A stretch of DNA of 25,687 bases from Apostichopus californicus (taxonomy: Eukaryota > Echinodermata > Holothuroidea > Aspidochirotida > Stichopodidae), in NCBI GenBank assembly GCA_020650975.1, contig JAIPMN010002648.1, positions 1-25,687 of the forward strand, given 5' to 3'. Positions 21,101 through 25,625 of the stretch are shown here, piece after piece. The first letter of the stretch is position 1; the number at the start of each line of letters is the position of its first letter. Below the pieces are notes generated by a model, which was not told where the DNA came from, ran no database searches, and saw only the letters and a list, made by a program, of their open reading frames with translations. Position numbers and translations under genes: made by a program.

Positions 21101-23206
21101 TCACAATCGTTTGAGTAATTATTTTCTGGACAAAAAAGTGTAAATTGAATTTCACAAAACACACCATATTGCTTGTTTTGGGGGGTTTTTGTTGACAAAT
21201 ACTAGCACATAAGAAGCATCAACAAGGAAGACATACAAAGAATTTCCGAACAAGGCAACTGCATCAAACTGTCATCTGGTGAAATGCATTTCTCCACCTA
21301 TTTTTAGAGCTGACAGTTTTCTTGAGAAATTTTGACAAGTTTCTTTAACATTCTGACTTAAATAAAGGGAGATGTAATGGAAACAAAGGCAAAAAAGCAT
21401 AATTTATACCAAAATAACCTTTTGAATATCAACAAAATTTTTTTTTAATTGTTCAATTCCAGAACCTCTGCATTCTGTTCAAGTTCCGTGAGAGCTAAGA
21501 AGAAGGAAAGTCTCAAGTAACAACCGAACCTACTAACTGGCACACTGGCTATGGAATGTGATTGTCGAAAAAATTTTGCAATTATTAGCGCCAATTATTT
21601 CAACTTTCGAGAAATAAAACCACTGTTGGAAGTGATAAATGTTTATAAAAATTATTTTAGTATATTGAAACCCAACTTCTAGATGAAATACAACGACATC
21701 GATTACCGACATCGTCATCGAGCATAAAGTAAACTTGCATACCGACCTTTTCATATGAACATCATAAACTAGAAAATTTTTATAAAACTTCAAATGGAGT
21801 TTTTACCAGTTGAACAACTTTTTCCTCTGGTTCCTCTGTCAGCCCATTTCCTCCTTCTGTGATGGGAAGTGGTTCTGGTTCACGGGGTGTCTCCATCTCG
21901 TGTTGAGATGAATCCTCCGTTCTGGCAGAGGCAGCTTTCTTTCCCCTTTTCTTCTTTTTCTCTAGATGAGTAAAATATGTTTGCATTTCCTCTTTCGATT
22001 GACATAGATGTTCTTATGTAGTCATATGAAATTTGAAGAATAGTTCAAAGGTCAAACTATCATAACTTCAGGGGTCAATGTCAATATTTTTTCTTTCCAG
22101 AAACAAGGGCTCTGTTTGATAAAGTATGTGGTTTATTTTCATGGGAGCTATCGTGCAGTTCTGAGGCCTTAGAGGGCTCTTTTTCTGTCTTTACATTAAA
22201 TGTGACAGAAACGTTTCTTTACAGTGTTGGTTTCCCTTCTTATAAAGTTATACTATCAGCATTCTGTTTTAAATAACATTGCATCAGCATTCTGTTGTAC
22301 ATAACTGGTGAAAATGCATTTTCTTAGATGTTGAGTTGCATGAGTTGGAGTGGTTTTTCTCATCAGTTAATAAGCCACAGTGAAGGGGATGAGAAAGGAA
22401 GGAATACAGCCTTATTAGACTACTACCTCTGTAGGCTACCAGCATTAATTAACCATGGGTACCAGCATTAACAGTGACATATCACTGTCACTGAAGATCT
22501 GCCAAAATGGTGTATCTGCAGACAAAGCTGTTACTATGGAGACCTCATTCGACTACTAAAAGGCTTTAAGAGCCTGATTAAAAACTCTATCTTCATTGAT
22601 GACTCAGTCACATCAAATTCCACATACTGTGCAGATGATTTAAGTATTACATTTGAACTGTATAACTCACTTCCAGTCTTCTGTTTCTCTTCTGTCGGTG
22701 TTTCCACCGTTTCTACCACTGGGGTAGGTATAGCTGACTCGTGGGGTGTTTCATTACCTCCTTCACCTTCTTGCATTAAAGAGCCACCAGCTTCAGAGGG
22801 TTCTGTGAGGGGAGGTAAAATGGTTGTATTGTTAACCATCTGATTTTGTATTCTAGTAGATATGTCATGGTTGGCTTTATTAATGTGTCCAAATTTACCT
22901 TGGTACCATTTTGCAGCTGATAATTGCTGTGTTGATCGTGAATGCTTCAATCACCTGGCAAATACATTAGTTATAAGTCAACAACTTACCAACTTCAATT
23001 TCCACCTCAATTTCTTCCTCCATCTCTCTCTTGTAGAAAATGGCGGCAGATCTGCCTTCATCTGGTGTCTCATTCAGGAACTTTGCGAGCGCTCTCTCAA
23101 ATTCTCCTTCATCCCTATTGATCAGCTCTTCAAAGACTTCTGGTTCAGATATGCCTAGAGCAAAGTATACCTTGTCTCGCATCCATTCAAATCGGACGTC
23201 ATCCAT
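41..23206 (-). CDS. DNAH10: Axonemal inner-arm dynein heavy chain, DNAH10-like (31 exons, 3'-truncated by window edge)
   Basis: This is a motor subunit of motile cilia and flagella. In the family, DNAH10 pairs with DNAH2 as the two heavy chains of the two-headed inner arm I1/f, and hydrolyses ATP to slide doublet microtubules. The spliced reading frame of 2093 residues shows, in order: a short conserved N-terminus (1-72), a Pro/Glu/Lys-rich linker (about 73-168), N1 tail hallmarks (KTPQGKGPL at about 374, DFWRERN at about 386, [17 protein letters not shown] at about 561), an N2/linker region (about 1400-1830, [13 protein letters not shown] at about 1742), and AAA1 with [10 protein letters not shown] (about 1969), Walker A GPAGTGKT (2009-2016) and Walker B CFDEF (2059-2063). 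All introns are GT-AG and all phases agree. The start is the ATG in context CAAACATGG, followed by [17 protein letters not shown]10 rather than another axonemal chain is inferred from remembered similarity across exons 4-6 and 25-31; DNAH2 is the next alternative. The 3' half is outside the window. Confidence 0.87.
194..797 (-). other. Intron 30 (604 bp)
   Basis: AT-rich, nothing recognisable. Confidence 0.7.
798..932 (-). CDS. DNAH10: DNAH10 exon 30 (AAA1 Walker A, residues 1998-2042)
   Basis: Encodes [20 protein letters not shown], with the P-loop GPAGTGKT intact at residues 2009-2016, then [20 protein letters not shown] and DYM. AAA1 is the main ATPase site of dynein. The final Met occupies a position that is usually Lys or Arg in this family. 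The donor is ATG|GTAAAGC. Confidence 0.97.
1098..1281 (-). CDS. DNAH10: DNAH10 exon 29 (start of AAA1, residues 1936-1997)
   Basis: Encodes [20 protein letters not shown], then [20 protein letters not shown] and ends LTLTQ. [18 protein letters not shown] is the canonical dynein AAA1 entry motif. The acceptor is tctacacag, the donor CAG|GTACTTG. Confidence 0.97.
1282..1675 (-). other. Intron 28 (394 bp)
   Basis: AT-rich, nothing recognisable. Confidence 0.7.
1676..1776 (-). CDS. DNAH10: DNAH10 exon 28 (end of linker, residues 1903-1936)
   Basis: A short exon encoding [20 protein letters not shown] and [13 protein letters not shown], with a Ser codon split to exon 29. The [10 protein letters not shown] motif just precedes AAA1. 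The donor is CAG|GTCTGTC, the acceptor ctttgacag. Confidence 0.93.
1777..2087 (-). other. Intron 27 (311 bp)
   Basis: Contains several ggactgatca / ggactaac / ggactagc-like words at about 1880-1950, perhaps a decayed short repeat. No gene is seen. Confidence 0.6.
2088..2256 (-). CDS. DNAH10: DNAH10 exon 27 (N2/linker, residues 1846-1902)
   Basis: Encodes [20 protein letters not shown] and WTWEVEDVF, a conserved segment (VWWTWEVE at about 1864-1871), ending DNLVVQ. The acceptor is ttttctag, the donor CAG|GTAAGGT. Confidence 0.95.
2257..2774 (-). other. Intron 26 (518 bp)
   Basis: AT-rich, nothing recognisable. Confidence 0.7.
2775..2998 (-). CDS. DNAH10: DNAH10 exon 26 (N2/linker, residues 1772-1846)
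   Basis: Encodes [31 protein letters not shown], then [14 protein letters not shown] and ends IFKYCQGIS with a split Arg. The ATG at its first codon is internal, since it directly follows HMIK of exon 25. The acceptor is tctgttag, the donor CAG|GTACTGA. Confidence 0.95.
3231..3464 (-). CDS. DNAH10: DNAH10 exon 25 (N2/linker, residues 1694-1771)
   Basis: A 78-codon phase-0 exon encoding [35 protein letters not shown] and [17 protein letters not shown], the best-known N2 signature. It ends CVQEHMIK. The donor is AAG|GTATTAG, the acceptor atcttaaag. Confidence 0.97.
3465..3885 (-). other. Intron 24 (421 bp)
   Basis: AT-rich, nothing recognisable. Confidence 0.7.
3886..4242 (-). CDS. DNAH10: DNAH10 exon 24 (N2/linker, residues 1575-1693)
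   Basis: A 119-codon phase-0 exon. It encodes [49 protein letters not shown] and [16 protein letters not shown] (about 1653-1668), all canonical linker motifs. It ends KLFKK. The donor is AAG|GTGATTA, the acceptor tgttgtag. Confidence 0.96.
4531..4687 (-). CDS. DNAH10: DNAH10 exon 23 (N2/linker, residues 1522-1574)
   Basis: Encodes [34 protein letters not shown] (about 1542-1555) and ends KELSIEK. RHWxxLMxxTG is a hallmark of the N2 region. The acceptor is tacgttag, the donor AAG|GTATACA. Confidence 0.94.
4688..5396 (-). other. Intron 22 (709 bp)
   Basis: Contains a G-run at 4986-4999 on the plus strand. Otherwise nothing recognisable. Confidence 0.7.
5397..5608 (-). CDS. DNAH10: DNAH10 exon 22 (residues 1452-1522)
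   Basis: Encodes [32 protein letters not shown] and [18 protein letters not shown]. The final Arg is split with exon 23. The donor is AGAG|GTCTGTA, the acceptor cttatgtag. Confidence 0.92.
5609..6181 (-). other. Intron 21 (573 bp)
   Basis: Contains the structured dispersed-repeat fragment at 5994-6090, followed by a T-rich low-complexity tail at 6131-6160. No gene is seen. Confidence 0.7.
5994..6090 (+). repeat. Dispersed-repeat fragment with hammerhead-ribozyme-like core
   Basis: TTGAAGA (6034-6040) stands where hammerheads have CUGANGA. It is followed, after one extra A, by a perfect 5-bp stem GATCC/GGATC (6042-6046 with 6052-6056) and then GAAACGTC (6057-6064). An 8-bp inverted repeat (GAGAATGT 5997-6004, ACATTCTC 6083-6090) encloses it, and GACGAG/CTCGTC (5994-5999, 6012-6017) forms a smaller stem. 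Motifs of this type occur in Penelope-like elements. The first core base is T rather than C, so this copy is probably inactive. Confidence 0.4.
6182..6360 (-). CDS. DNAH10: DNAH10 exon 21 (residues 1392-1451)
   Basis: Encodes [20 protein letters not shown], then [18 protein letters not shown] and ends IYDIYKEQK. This is the conserved ANAERLFxLP segment preceding the N2/linker region. The donor is AAG|GTAAGGC, the acceptor tttatcag. Confidence 0.93.
6361..7341 (-). other. Intron 20 (981 bp)
   Basis: Has a GC-richer block at about 6510-6740 that differs in composition from the AT-rich rest and may be a dispersed repeat. Neither strand of it resembles a known protein. Confidence 0.6.
7342..7444 (-). 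CDS. DNAH10: DNAH10 exon 20 (residues 1358-1392)
   Basis: A short exon that does not stand out as an ORF. It encodes [20 protein letters not shown] and [13 protein letters not shown], with one trailing G that completes Gly with GG of exon 21. The donor is AAAG|GTATGTC, the acceptor tttgatag. The motif GP(C)xVGxDLDKG is conserved in heavy chains. Confidence 0.9.
7445..8127 (-). other. Intron 19 (683 bp)
   Basis: Contains a C-rich tract at 7549-7568 (runs of 9, 3 and 5 C). Otherwise nothing recognisable. Confidence 0.65.
8128..8403 (-). CDS. DNAH10: DNAH10 exon 19 (residues 1266-1357)
   Basis: A 92-codon phase-0 exon encoding [20 protein letters not shown], then helical repeats with [19 protein letters not shown] and ending VVKKKFTE. 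The donor is GAG|GTGAGTC, the acceptor tctcgtag. Confidence 0.93.
8404..9684 (-). other. Intron 18 (1281 bp, longest in the window)
   Basis: Carries the 120-bp degenerate tandem repeat at 8801-9130. The remaining sequence is AT-rich with no gene. Confidence 0.75.
8801..9130. repeat. 120-bp tandem repeat, two good copies plus a degenerate third
   Basis: The word tgtacatatttgtg starts at 8811, recurs at 8931 as tgtacgtatttgtg and again at 9051, exactly 120 bp apart. Copies 1 and 2 share ggttatgttatgtag and atatatcatg.gtgccctac; copy 3 is decayed. An inverted repeat ATGTTAT/ATAACAT in copy 1 is largely kept in copy 2. Confidence 0.85.
9685..9849 (-). CDS. DNAH10: DNAH10 exon 18 (residues 1211-1265)
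   Basis: A 55-codon phase-0 exon encoding [20 protein letters not shown], then a helical segment with [13 protein letters not shown] and ending GLQTELQ. The acceptor is actaatcag, the donor CAG|GTTTGCT. Confidence 0.9.
9850..10509 (-). other. Intron 17 (660 bp)
   Basis: Contains a purine-only imperfect repeat of aaaagaaagggat-like units at 10105-10160. No gene is seen. Confidence 0.65.
10105..10160 (+). repeat. Purine-rich imperfect tandem repeat
   Basis: Four units of approximately gggataaaagaaa with small length changes. This is simple-sequence expansion. Confidence 0.7.
10510..10636 (-). CDS. DNAH10: DNAH10 exon 17 (residues 1168-1210)
   Basis: Encodes [20 protein letters not shown], then a Phe-rich segment ending [19 protein letters not shown] is a well-conserved stretch in this heavy-chain class. 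The donor is GAA|GTGAGTC, the acceptor cactccag. Confidence 0.92.
10637..11122 (-). other. Intron 16 (486 bp)
   Basis: Contains an imperfect GGAT/GAAT tetranucleotide microsatellite at about 10674-10697 and a G-rich patch at about 11037-11062. No gene is seen. Confidence 0.65.
11123..11317 (-). CDS. DNAH10: DNAH10 exon 16 (residues 1103-1168)
   Basis: Encodes [20 protein letters not shown], an acidic turn and [18 protein letters not shown]. The last codon (AG plus G of exon 17) is Arg. The donor is CAG|GTGAGTC, the acceptor cttctgaag. Confidence 0.92.
11318..11702 (-). other. Intron 15 (385 bp)
   Basis: AT-rich, nothing recognisable. Confidence 0.7.
11703..11863 (-). CDS. DNAH10: DNAH10 exon 15 (residues 1050-1103)
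   Basis: Encodes [20 protein letters not shown] and [13 protein letters not shown], ending in a split Gly codon (GG|GTGAGTT). The acceptor is tgtacacag. Confidence 0.91.
11864..12555 (-). other. Intron 14 (692 bp)
   Basis: AT-rich, nothing recognisable. Confidence 0.7.
12556..12888 (-). CDS. DNAH10: DNAH10 exon 14 (residues 939-1049)
   Basis: A 111-codon phase-0 exon. It encodes [20 protein letters not shown], then [20 protein letters not shown] and a helical segment with [15 protein letters not shown]. The donor is AAC|GTAAGTG, the acceptor ctttcacag. Confidence 0.94.
12889..13521 (-). other. Intron 13 (633 bp)
   Basis: Contains a C-rich tract at 13242-13268 (runs of 10, 3 and 6 C), which is G-rich in the transcript. 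Otherwise AT-rich with no gene. Confidence 0.65.
13522..13635 (-). CDS. DNAH10: DNAH10 exon 13 (residues 901-938)
   Basis: A 38-codon phase-0 exon encoding [20 protein letters not shown] and [13 protein letters not shown], a strongly conserved heavy-chain tail motif. The donor is CAG|GTCAGTA; the acceptor is caatag. Confidence 0.92.
13636..14407 (-). other. Intron 12 (772 bp)
   Basis: Contains a short direct repeat (ggaacgggc at 13725 and 13741) and a somewhat GC-richer patch at about 14205-14290 with no recognisable coding content. Confidence 0.65.
14408..14494 (-). CDS. DNAH10: DNAH10 exon 12 (residues 872-900)
   Basis: The smallest exon, 29 codons, phase 0. It encodes [20 protein letters not shown] and ends LSNAE. 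The acceptor is ctttcacag, the donor GAG|GTATGTG. Homology and flanking phase support it although it is too short to stand out as an ORF. Confidence 0.9.
14495..14937 (-). other. Intron 11 (443 bp)
   Basis: AT-rich, nothing recognisable. Confidence 0.7.
14938..15065 (-). CDS. DNAH10: DNAH10 exon 11 (end of N1, residues 829-871)
   Basis: Encodes [20 protein letters not shown] and [20 protein letters not shown], a conserved end-of-N1 motif across dynein heavy chains. The donor is CAG|GTGAGTA, the acceptor tccttgcag. Confidence 0.94.
15066..15510 (-). other. Intron 10 (445 bp)
   Basis: Contains a C-rich tract at 15149-15169 (runs of 6, 4, 4 and 3 C), which gives a quadruplex-capable G tract in the sense RNA about 85-105 nt upstream of exon 11. 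Nothing else stands out. Confidence 0.65.
15511..15688 (-). CDS. DNAH10: DNAH10 exon 10 (N1, residues 770-829)
   Basis: Encodes [20 protein letters not shown], then a Trp/His-containing segment and [10 protein letters not shown]. The donor TTA|GTAAGTT leaves one base (A), which with AT of exon 11 makes Asn. Confidence 0.92.
15914..16090 (-). CDS. DNAH10: DNAH10 exon 9 (N1, residues 711-769)
   Basis: Encodes [17 protein letters not shown], then [20 protein letters not shown], the classic GAI.WER.L signature of the N1 tail. It ends SDYGKA. The donor is GCT|GTAAGTT, the acceptor atatttcag. Confidence 0.94.
16091..17236 (-). other. Intron 8 (1146 bp)
   Basis: Dominated by the 87-bp tandem array at 16529-16870. 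The flanks show no gene. Confidence 0.75.
16529..16870. repeat. 87-bp tandem repeat array, about four copies
   Basis: Copies begin at 16529, 16616, 16703 and 16790, each with (c)ctgattcaca followed by a palindromic core (ATACAATA-a-TATTGTAT in copies 2-4), then an AT-rich stretch and attgttg. The last copy is truncated. The unit length is a multiple of three, so one minus-strand frame stays open through the whole array and reads as a 29-residue repeat. Confidence 0.9.
17237..17485 (-). CDS. DNAH10: DNAH10 exon 8 (N1, residues 628-710)
   Basis: An 83-codon phase-0 exon encoding [20 protein letters not shown], a charged helical stretch, and [16 protein letters not shown], ending LLQYGKE. The acceptor is tctcttcag, the donor GAG|GTAATGT. 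Confidence 0.93.
17486..17864 (-). other. Intron 7 (379 bp)
   Basis: AT-rich, nothing recognisable. Confidence 0.7.
17865..17981 (-). CDS. DNAH10: DNAH10 exon 7 (N1, residues 589-627)
   Basis: A 39-codon phase-0 exon encoding [20 protein letters not shown] and ending [10 protein letters not shown]. The acceptor is cttgacag, the donor AAG|GTAAACA. Confidence 0.92.
17982..18445 (-). other. Intron 6 (464 bp)
   Basis: Contains the C-rich tract at 18369-18419, which is G-rich in the transcript and close to the exon 6 donor, and a poly(A) run at about 17990. No gene is seen. Confidence 0.7.
18394..18419 (-). repeat. G-rich intronic tract just downstream of the exon 6 donor
   Basis: On the sense (minus) strand there are five runs of three or four G within 26 nt, separated by one to three bases. 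It starts about 27 nt after the 5' splice site at 18445. G-triplet clusters in this position are known to act as intronic splicing enhancers in animals; that role here is inference. Confidence 0.5.
18446..18644 (-). CDS. DNAH10: DNAH10 exon 6 (N1, residues 522-588)
   Basis: Encodes [20 protein letters not shown] and the conserved [17 protein letters not shown] motif, ending NVAQ. The 3' splice site (aaattaaag|G) has a weak pyrimidine tract but is the one that preserves frame with exon 5. The donor CAG|GTTTGTC is followed about 27 nt downstream by a G-rich tract in the RNA. Confidence 0.92.
18645..19305 (-). other. Intron 5 (661 bp)
   Basis: AT-rich intronic sequence with no gene or repeat that I can support. 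Confidence 0.7.
19306..20141 (-). CDS. DNAH10: DNAH10 exon 5 (large exon, start of N1 tail domain, residues 244-522)
   Basis: At 836 nt this is by far the largest exon. After VYLPLLSF comes a short acidic Ser/Glu/Asp-rich insert (about residues 255-289), then [31 protein letters not shown] and [13 protein letters not shown], which are strong hallmarks of the heavy-chain N1 region. The donor is TTTAA|GTAAGTA, completing Lys with the first base of exon 6. The frame is open from acceptor 20142 to the donor. Confidence 0.95.
20142..20900 (-). other. Intron 4 (759 bp)
   Basis: Holds a G-rich tract at 20652-20682 on the plus strand. Otherwise there is nothing recognisable. Confidence 0.7.
20652..20682 (+). 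repeat. G-rich tract with quadruplex potential (plus strand)
   Basis: Four or more runs of at least three G with loops of one to four bases. In the DNAH10 transcript this is C-rich, so any quadruplex would form in the DNA or in antisense RNA. Confidence 0.55.
20901..21125 (-). CDS. DNAH10: DNAH10 exon 4 (residues 169-243)
   Basis: Phase-0 exon of 75 codons. It encodes [20 protein letters not shown], then [15 protein letters not shown] and [19 protein letters not shown]. This matches the conserved N-terminal module before N1 in DNAH10-type chains as I remember them. The acceptor is ttttgtccag, the donor CAG|GTATTTA. Confidence 0.9.
21126..21806 (-). other. Intron 3 (681 bp)
   Basis: AT-rich intronic sequence. 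I see no gene or clear repeat in it. Confidence 0.7.
21807..21961 (-). CDS. DNAH10: DNAH10 exon 3 (Lys-rich then acidic linker, residues ~117-168)
   Basis: The acceptor is catctag and the donor CTG|GTAAAAA. With the last base of exon 2 it encodes a run of lysines (KKKKKRGKK) followed by an acidic, proline-rich stretch with [11 protein letters not shown], ending EKVVQL. It then joins exon 4 in phase 0. The composition suggests a disordered tether rather than a folded domain. Confidence 0.82.
21962..22670 (-). other. Intron 2 (709 bp)
   Basis: Contains the 28-bp tandem pair at 22255-22308, a 12-base direct repeat (taccagcattaa at 22437 and 22460) and a small hairpin CAGTGA/TCACTG near 22474-22489. 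No gene is seen. Confidence 0.7.
22255..22308. repeat. Two-copy 28-bp tandem repeat in intron 2
   Basis: The word atcagcattctgtt starts at 22255 and again at 22283, each followed by a similar tail ending in ataac. Confidence 0.6.
22671..22802 (-). CDS. DNAH10: DNAH10 exon 2 (linker, residues ~73-117)
   Basis: The acceptor has a good pyrimidine tract (ctcccctcacag) and the donor is AA|GTGAGTT. It encodes a low-complexity segment rich in Glu, Thr, Pro and Gly, including two ETP triplets. It is 132 nt long and has the same split-codon phase on both sides, so skipping it would keep the frame. No fold is predicted by eye. Confidence 0.8.
22990..23206 (-). CDS. DNAH10: DNAH10 exon 1 (first coding exon, residues 1-72)
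   Basis: Starts at ATG 23206-23204 with A at -3 and G at +4, a strong initiation context. It encodes [13 protein letters not shown] and an acidic helical stretch ending EIEVEIEV. The donor G|GTAAGTTG at 22990/22989 leaves one base of a split codon. An in-frame upstream ATG exists at about 23293, but a good 3' splice site at 23226/23227 lies between, so that upstream stretch is probably intron. Confidence 0.88.
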
Positions 23207-23226
23207 GTTTGCTTCGATTCCCAACT

Positions 23227-23246
23227 CTGTGTTATTAAAGTGCAGA
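23227..23246 (-). promoter_or_regulatory. Candidate 3' splice site of a 5' UTR intron
   Basis: On the minus strand the sequence reads ctttaataacacag|AGTTGGG, 20 nt before the ATG. If used, the first coding exon would span 22990-23226 with a short 5' UTR. The tract is only moderately pyrimidine-rich, so this is a candidate. Confidence 0.4.
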
Positions 23247-24060
23247 TTTCTTATTAGGAATGTTACACAAAATTTTGCAAATGAATATATCAAAGTTGAT
23301 GACAGAATATGTAGCTTAAATGGTGGTTAGCACTGTCTGTCTTATAATATCCCTAGCCTTTCGTAAATTGCATCATGATTCATTGAGAGTTCAACAGAGT
23401 TCAACTGAGCATAGTTGGACCACTGGTACTTCTATTGTTAAGCCGAATGTAATACACTGCATAAGCCTTACTCTGTACTTGTGACTAATAAAGTGGTCAG
23501 AAACTTTCAGGAGCCCAAACACTAGTGTGAAATTGCAATATTAGGTGACCAGCGTCTGCAAAGGATTGACAGCTATTTCAAATCATTTGATTACGAACAT
23601 CAGATCGATTTGCTAGCCTGACACTAGACAGATTTGATAAAGCCATAACGTTACTTTTAAGTTTCTTATTGCATCACCAGACATCAGATAACCTTATGGA
23701 CCGACCATATTATCAGAAATAAGGCATTTTTATAGCACATAGTCAATGTAAATGGACACTCGAACTGTTGCTACATAGTTTTGGTTAGCCTGACCCTAGG
23801 CTACCCTAGCTAGTCCTGCCAGATATTACCTTCACCAACCATTAAGGTTTTGAGTATGACTATTACAAGCCAAACAGACACACTCCATAACCATCTCATT
23901 GATTCCTTTGCCTTATAAAAGGTATACAAAACTGAAGCATATACTAGAGCCATATATTATAACAATTTTTCCTGATTTTGATAAAAAAGTGGCAAAAGCC
24001 TAGCAAAAGCAAAGAAAAAAAACTGAATGAACGTTAGATCTTTACAGGTTGTTTACTGTT

Positions 24061-24134
24061 AAAGCTGCTAACGGGTGATCAAACTCCTCAAAAATTCAAA
24101 GATGTTTAATGTCACATACAAACCAAGGAACTGA
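24061..24134 (+). repeat. Diverged repeat copy A (partner at 24431-24506)
   Basis: Runs from aaagctgcta to aaccaaggaactg and resembles 24431-24506 in order and spacing, sharing GCTGCT, GGT.GTCAAAC and AACCAAG.AACTG. The offset is about 370 bp. Similarity is visible by eye at roughly three quarters of positions in the core. Confidence 0.5.
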
Positions 24135-24430
24135 CACACTGTGTTAGGCTCAATGCTTAGCCCTTTTCTTGCTATTGACAATGTTTATATTTTCCCCTAT
24201 GCTACAGTAGCTGGATAGGTAATGCAAGAAAAAAAAGACACAAACTGTCAATTTTGTCTAGTTTGGTCAAAGTCATTGTCAATCAGGAAGAAATACACTT
24301 ATTCTTACCAACAAACAACATAAATGATACATATGCCTATGACATTTCCTGAAATTCTGACCTAACTCCTTCCAAAGGAAATAAAAAACACTGCTTGATA
24401 AAAGTTATTTTTTCAAGATACAAACTACAA

Positions 24431-24506
24431 AAGCTGCTGACTGGTGGTCAAACACCTAAAACAATTCACACAAACTTGAAATTTCATGTGTGAACCAAGA
24501 AACTGT
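24431..24506 (+). repeat. Diverged repeat copy B (partner at 24061-24134)
   Basis: The second copy, from aagctgctga to aaccaagaaactg. It may be the remnant of a tandem duplication or two copies of one dispersed element. Confidence 0.5.
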
Positions 24507-24849
24507 TCAAATCTTTCTTGTGACTAAAACTATGTATTTGTATGACACATCAAACCCAGTCACTTATTTCTCCAAAAAATGAATGGAAATAAATAAACAA
24601 CATTAGTTTCGCATGAAAAGTGTCTTCTTGATCTGCATTAAAACAAACCAATAAGTTATATTATAACTGCACTAACAATAGTAATTTGGTTGAGACAATG
24701 GAACTAGGCATTGTTTTTGTTCACTAGGAAATGCCAAAAATAAATCAGAAAGAACACAAACTATGTGCATTCAGGTCTCTTTTCTGTAAAATAAAGATAA
24801 CTTTATTCACTCCTAGATTGTTATAGCTCCCTGTAGGCTGCCAATGACT

Positions 24850-24910
24850 ACCTAGGCTAGGCCTACCTATGACTTGTGAGGCCCATTCTGCTGCCTGGGC
24901 CTAGGCCTTT
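24850..24910. repeat. AGGCCT-rich palindromic segment 1
   Basis: Contains cctaggctaggcctacct and gggcctaggccttt, which are overlapping short palindromes. This composition stands out from the AT-rich surroundings and is of a kind I associate with echinoderm non-coding DNA. Confidence 0.6.
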
Positions 24911-25141
24911 AGTTATACCCTATTGCACTCTGGTTAACTTGACATTTGAATTACTGTATTATTTTACTTTACTGTTCATTTGTTATCTAACTTAGAGGAA
25001 AGCATTCTTTCATCAGCCTATGACAACCTCTCAAAAACTAGACTAATCTGGGGCCCACACTACAGTTGCCTAAGTACTCAACATAGGTTTAGATTAATAA
25101 TAATATAATTGTTAAGTATTTGTCTAGCACTCTTCTGTAAC

Positions 25142-25190
25142 GTTAGGCCTAGGCTGGTTTACAATCTCGGCCTAGGCCTAGCCTAACTTT
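25142..25190. repeat. AGGCCT-rich palindromic segment 2
   Basis: Contains ttaggcctaggctgg and ggcctaggcctagcct with an almost perfect inverted arrangement. It is the same family as 24850-24910. Confidence 0.6.
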
Positions 25191-25376
25191 AGTTTACTTT
25201 GTATAAATTAAAAACACCTTATATAATTTCTTGAGTTAGCAGTATCTTACACTTTAGTCATGCAAAATAAATTCGAACTAATTCCCAGTCAAATTTTCAT
25301 GTTTCTTTCACTTTAATTAAATTTCCCAGTCACAAGATTTCGAAGAACTGCTTGATTTGTTCATATTTTCTCGTTG

Positions 25377-25405
25377 CTAACGAACTGCTAAGGAAGCTTC
25401 GTTAG
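25377..25405. repeat. Perfect 8-bp inverted repeat
   Basis: CTAACGAA at 25377-25384 and TTCGTTAG at 25398-25405 are reverse complements, separated by 13 bases. The function is unknown. Confidence 0.5.
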
Positions 25406-25497
25406 TGTCACTTCTGTGGAACGCCAAAATGTCAAAAAGTGTTATCACGTTGTCACCTTTGGGGAAAATGTGGAGATGCACAGCGGTAGGGCCTATA

Positions 25498-25625
25498 CAG
25501 TGGCGTCGTGCCCATTGGGGCCCGGGGGGGCACGGGCCCCCCCAAATTTTGTCAAAGGTGTCATAAAATGTTGTCATATTTTAAAAAAAAAAGTGTTTTC
25601 GAACAGTGTCACGACTGAATTTCTT
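25498..25625. mobile_element. GC-rich repeat with transposon-end-like start (hAT-like, uncertain)
   Basis: Begins CAGTGGCG, the kind of terminus seen on hAT-type elements, and continues into a GC-rich hairpin (GGGGCCCG at 25517-25524 against CGGGCCCC at 25533-25540), then AT-rich sequence. The 10-base word gtagggccta occurs at 25486-25495 and again at 25626-25635, bracketing about 130 bp. No matching terminal inverted repeat is clear, so the element type is a guess. Confidence 0.35.

Noticed and set aside
22967-23293. Earlier in-frame ATG giving a longer DNAH10 N-terminus
   Set aside because: The extra residues are hydrophobic and unlike the rest, and a 3' splice site separates them from the well-placed ATG at 23206.
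25365-25390. Possible RFX X-box (GTTGCTAACGAAC)
   Set aside because: Only the left half matches the consensus; the right half site is missing.
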